Source: Granulosicoccus sp964352535 (GTDB lineage Bacteria; Pseudomonadota; Gammaproteobacteria; Granulosicoccales; Granulosicoccaceae). Taken from it: DNA of 28,355 nt. The translations under genes were made by a program, and so were the position numbers. Below, one piece after another: positions 25,338-28,355 of this stretch. Positions within the stretch are counted from its first letter, which is position 1. Each line of letters opens with the position of its first letter. The notes under the pieces are model-generated. The model searched no databases and was not told where the DNA came from. It worked only from the letters and a program-made list of their open reading frames with translations. The stretch lies in NCBI GenBank assembly GCA_964352535.1, contig CAYGSW010000044.1, positions 1 through 28,355 of the forward strand. Reading direction: 5' to 3'.

Positions 25338-25847
25338 GTGCTGCCTAAGACTTGTCAACTACGCCCGCAACTCGTCAATTTCGGATATGCATGCATTGTC
25401 GGACTTGCCCTAGCCAACATCGGATCTTACGCTTACGCGCAAGGTGCCAACGTTGATCTGACCCAACCTGAGGAACCCATCATTGAAACCGGTGATGAGG
25501 ATCAGTCCATGGTTGAAGGCATCACTCGCTTGTACTTTGCTTTTGGCGCTGAGACCTTGGAGAGCGATTCACAATCCGCTTTACTAGACCTTGTGGAGCA
25601 GGCTGAGGCCAATCCGGATAGAATCATCATGATAAAGGCGCATACCGACAATCGCGGGTGGGCACTGGGAAATATGGAGTTATCAAGAATCCGAGCGAGG
25701 AGCGTTGCGAAAGGTCTCATCGCCAATGGTGTAGAAGTTGCCCGAATGAGAGCATTCGCATTCGGTGAATCACAACCCGTCGCCCCAAACAGCACAGCAG
25801 AGGGCCGACGTCTGAACCGACGTGTTGAAGTCAGCCTGATGCCTTGA
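25338..25847 (+). CDS. OmpA-family peptidoglycan-binding protein
   Basis: A small exported protein of 169 residues. Signal peptide about 1-34 (CIVGLALANIGSYAYA, cut before QGAN); there is no lipobox. A short acidic spacer leads into an OmpA/MotB C-terminal domain, about 62-169, with AHTDNRG (Asp104), LSRIRARSVAKGLIANGV and an ending LNRRVEVSL, the Asp/Arg pair that holds diaminopimelate of peptidoglycan. GTG at 25338 is chosen because GGAG (25324-25327) lies 10 bases upstream; the other GTG at 25329 is only one base from it. The protein is complete and has no beta-barrel, so it acts as a periplasmic or surface-anchored cell-wall binder. Convergent with the damaged gene at 25889-26434. Confidence 0.88.
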   Translation: MLPKTCQLRPQLVNFGYACIVGLALANIGSYAYAQGANVDLTQPEEPIIETGDEDQSMVEGITRLYFAFGAETLESDSQSALLDLVEQAEANPDRIIMIKAHTDNRGWALGNMELSRIRARSVAKGLIANGVEVARMRAFAFGESQPVAPNSTAEGRRLNRRVEVSLMP

Positions 25848-25888
25848 GTTGCAGATCTTGTCAAAGTTCGTTTTCTGAAGCACTACGG

Positions 25889-26434
25889 CTAGTGATATTG
25901 CGCGACAATCATGATTAGACGACCGGCCAGGATAGTTGTCGCTGGACACACCGTAAAGTTTCTCGCGATCCTCATCGGTGACATCGGTGATGAACTGATC
26001 AGTCAACGCACCGAGCTCGCTGACATGATCATCGTTGTCATCACCGTTATAGTCGCGGGTTTCCGGAGTTTCATAGTACGACTCGTATGGGGCTATCTCG
26101 GGTGGAGCTTGGAGACAGGTTTTATCACCCGCAGGTATCGCATCACCATCCTCATCTACTACTTCAAAGCGACCGCTGATCAGCGTGACATCAATCGGAA
26201 AATTGGCCGGACTGGGCACATGGCTCTGGCTAGCGTAGATGCCCAGGGCATTGATGTAATCTGCCGCACGGCGTTCACTGGCAGCATGCTCGACTGAATG
26301 TAGGGGATCTGATCGAATCCTATAATCAGGTAAACAACCCCACCGCAGGCGGTACTCGTAATGTAAAGCGCGACCTGTTTTCGAAGAGACAAATTCCCGG
26401 TGTCCACTTTCTTGACAGCTCTGCGCAATACCAC
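25889..26434 (-). pseudogene. Membrane-anchored protein remnant with frameshift, unidentified
   Basis: One frame from a GTG at 26434 encodes a basic start and a hydrophobic helix (KQVALYITSTACGGVVYLII, GFDQIPYIQSSMLPVN). A second frame continues the same kind of sequence: ERRAADYINALGIYASQSHV, FPIDVTLISGRFEVVDEDGD, QAPPEIAPYESYYETPE. The switch lies at about 26275-26285; loss of one GAAC from GAACGAAC would explain it. The 3' boundary is uncertain: the second frame runs on into the OmpA gene, and another frame stops at 25889. The product would be a bitopic inner-membrane protein with an acidic periplasmic domain. No family was recognised. Confidence 0.45.
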
Positions 26435-26639
26435 ACGTAAATTGCGACATCAGTGATGACTGTAACGATAGCTGGAAACGGTTCGGGCAACATGGTTGAA
26501 ACTTGGCTGATGCAGTAACGATCGGCGATACATACAGTAAATCAACGTTGCCACAATAATTGCGAGCTACAGTGTATGGGAAAGTACCTGTAGCTGTATT
26601 ACTGATGAAGACGATGCATCTCGCTATCCTTGATGCGTT

Positions 26640-27092
26640 TTGTGGTTTGGCAGTCTGATCGCGATGCGTGATCTATGCTTCGTCTGCGCTTTGCTGCACA
26701 ACGGTCAAGTTGCTTGCTGGGGCGCTAATGAGCGCGGACAGCTGGGCAATATCAATACGACGGAAGTGGATGCAGAGGGTCTACCGGTATCGACAACACC
26801 GGCACTGGTTCCAGATATCAACGGCAGCGGGTATCTAAGCGATGTAAGGCAGATTTCCGTCTCAATCACCAATGCCTGCGCGTTGTTGAAGGGTGGACGT
26901 GTGGCCTGCTGGGGCCAAAACTCGCAGGGGATGCTTGGCAGCGACGAAGCTAATGAAGTGTTCGTTACTGAATTTGCCTCGATACCGTTTTCATCAACCC
27001 CGTTACTGGTGAAGGATACATCCGGTTCGGGCGTACTGACTGAGCGTCAGCTAAAAATTTCAGATCTATTTTTCACTTATCATACCGGCTGA
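26640..27092 (+). pseudogene. RCC1-repeat protein fragment
   Basis: Two RCC1-type propeller repeats are evident: CALLHNGQVACWGANERGQL with GN after it, and CALLKGGRVACWGQNSQGML with GS after it, each followed by a long insert (TTPALVPDINGSGYLSDVRQ; STPLLVKDTSGSGVLTERQ). Full RCC1 proteins have about seven such repeats, and bacterial ones are usually secreted. This frame has no signal peptide, no clear ribosome site and ends after about 150 codons, so both ends are missing. It is a remnant of a larger surface or extracellular protein. The bacterial RCC1 function is generally a binding scaffold. Confidence 0.65.
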
Positions 27093-27274
27093 AATAGCAC
27101 CACTATTTATCCACAGTACCGTGGGATAACTCTGTTAATTCAAATAGGAAGTGGTTGAACGCAAACAGTATTTAGACTTGGTTAATAAGTGTACAGTTCG
27201 TAGTCAAGAGAAGCTCGCTGAAGCAGGTGTACCAGGTGCTTCTCGAAATGCTGAACCAATCTGCCCGGCCCTTT

Positions 27275-27976
27275 TCAATGGACCGAATTGGACTGATCCT
27301 CACTGGATTCAAACCTGCTGATGATATTGGTTACAAAAGTCTCCGAGAAGCCAGCCAGAAAGCACCAGAAGATAAGCTTGGCGTAGTCTGTATAACTCTC
27401 TCCATAAACCGCGAACAGGCTGAGTAATCCTATTGCTTCGGACTCACCACCAGCATTTGTAAAGTTAGGAAACAGATCGCCATCAAGAAGCCCGGAAATA
27501 AAAAGAAAAAACAGCAGCGATGCCAGAATACCTCCGACCAGCGGTGACAGCAATACATATACCCATGACCTTGCAAGCAATATCAAATCCTCCTGAGCCA
27601 GTTTTTTTAGTCGCCGTTGGACAGAAATAAAGCCACCAATAGCGCCACAGAGCATGACCATCCAGTTAGTAGCGCCAACTTTAATCAAGCCATTCCAAGT
27701 CAGCAAACCACCGATCATGAACGCACCAACAAGCAAGGTTAAGGCGACAAACAAACGGTTACTGATAATGCGCACCATCTCCTGTCGATCACTAAGCTGC
27801 ATTTTAGACGACCAAATGGCTTTACTGGATACTGGTGGCTTATCCTCTGTGAAATCCGAGTTTACTGAACCCACATTCTTCGATTGGTGCGTTGAAGCGG
27901 TATCCAACGAGTTCCGCGAAGCACTCCCGGCATCACTGCTGGTTTTGCCCGTCCGTTCCTTTACAACGTCTTCCAT
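27275..27976 (-). CDS. Four-helix inner-membrane protein, unknown function
   Basis: A 233-residue protein. Residues 1-70 are polar, Ser/Thr/Asp-rich and probably cytoplasmic. Four hydrophobic segments follow: about 75-95 (LFVALTLLVGAFMIGGLLTW), 105-118, 138-160 (YVLLSPLVGGILASLLFFLF) and 198-216 (LIFWCFLAGFSETFVTNI). A basic loop, QRRLKKLAQEDL, sits between helices 2 and 3. The FLAGFSE ending is seen in many uncharacterised bacterial membrane proteins. ATG 27976 is preferred because GGAG lies 8-9 bases upstream; ATG 27991, five codons earlier, has none. It stands alone. Confidence 0.75.
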   Translation of the reverse strand: MEDVVKERTGKTSSDAGSASRNSLDTASTHQSKNVGSVNSDFTEDKPPVSSKAIWSSKMQLSDRQEMVRIISNRLFVALTLLVGAFMIGGLLTWNGLIKVGATNWMVMLCGAIGGFISVQRRLKKLAQEDLILLARSWVYVLLSPLVGGILASLLFFLFISGLLDGDLFPNFTNAGGESEAIGLLSLFAVYGESYTDYAKLIFWCFLAGFSETFVTNIISRFESSEDQSNSVH

Positions 27977-28209
27977 TCCCAGCTCTCCCATAAAACCGCG
28001 CTACCGGCTTGTTACTGACTGGATCGTCGGCAACCGTTGAGTGTATTCGACTCAGATTATAAAATTGTAGGAAACTAGTTGCGGGTACTTGCGCCTGAAC
28101 TTTTGACTAAAAAATGGGGAGTTTTGGCTTGATTAACGTCTAATTGATAGTTTTCCAGCAAGTGGATGCCGCCGCCCTGATAGTTGGAGTAGTTTCTTTA
28201 CAAAGCACC

Positions 28210-28355
28210 CTACTCCAGGAAAATACCCAACTTGTAGGAATGGACCAACCCCCAACGCACCCGCGCATTAACTGCATATTCCAGAGCAAAGTTGTCACTG
28301 ATTCCAGGCGAAAACTGCCACTCATTCCAGAGTAATGCTGCCAGCCCATTTCTAG
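28210..28355 (-). CDS. C-terminal end of an unidentified protein, beta-barrel-like (runs off window)
   Basis: The minus strand enters at 28355 and reads NGLAALLWNEWQFSPGIS, then FALEYAVNARVRWGLVHSYK and LGIFLE to a TAG at 28210. The alternating polar and hydrophobic pattern suggests the last strands of an outer-membrane beta-barrel, but 48 codons are too few for a family, and the end does not carry the usual terminal Phe. A longer-looking frame in the same place (start 28349) has poor composition and is not the coding frame. Confidence 0.4.
   Translation of the reverse strand, partial: RNGLAALLWNEWQFSPGISDNFALEYAVNARVRWGLVHSYKLGIFLE

Overview
The window looks like a chromosomal segment of a Gram-negative, probably marine, gammaproteobacterium. 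This is an inference. It rests on secreted proteins with Pro-Thr-Glu linkers, an OmpA-family protein, a c-heme chemoreceptor, a Dcp-type peptidase and moderate GC with AT-rich intergenic stretches. Coding density is low for a bacterium. At least eight loci carry a stop, a frameshift or a truncation, so the segment is either decaying or its consensus sequence contains errors.

Layout, left to right. (1) 1-3.5 kb: the 5' part of tyrS, then a large secreted protein of unknown function with a long C-terminal helical region, both on the minus strand. (2) 3.6-4.8 kb: decayed genes, namely an AraC/GyrI-like fragment and a DUF4185-like fragment with an internal TAA. (3) 4.8-6.8 kb: a secreted thermonuclease with a C-terminal 'sunset'-type domain, divergent from a TerD-TerB fusion. 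(4) 7.25-9.5 kb: a chemoreceptor with a CxxCH (heme c) sensor and a PAS domain. (5) 9.5-15.9 kb: a fragment-bearing, AT-rich spacer, a ROK repressor, then two secreted proteins that share a tandem pair of Cys modules. One of these has a DUF4832-like glycosidase fold. (6) 15.9-17.4 kb: mostly non-coding, with a small gene broken by an amber codon and a TCAGC microsatellite. (7) 17.4-20 kb: three minus-strand genes, DUF1353 membrane protein, ParA-like ATPase and sirtuin. (8) 20-22 kb: an M3 peptidase (Dcp type) with an in-frame TAA exactly where E. coli Dcp has a Tyr. (9) 22.2-24.8 kb: the most unusual locus, a four-part signalling protein (MPFG/TIR-like, TPR/MAP3K-TRAF-binding-like, SLOG-like Rossmann, cyclic-nucleotide-binding) split by two frameshifts. 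(10) 25.3-28.4 kb: OmpA-family protein, a frameshifted membrane-anchored protein, an RCC1 fragment, a four-helix membrane protein, and the 3' end of an outer-membrane-like gene.

The best candidates for undescribed biology are the MPFG-TPR-SLOG-cNMP protein, which resembles a conflict or stress-signalling effector, and the paired Cys module shared by two neighbouring secreted proteins beside a ROK regulator. No tRNA, rRNA, CRISPR array, transposase or integrase was found.
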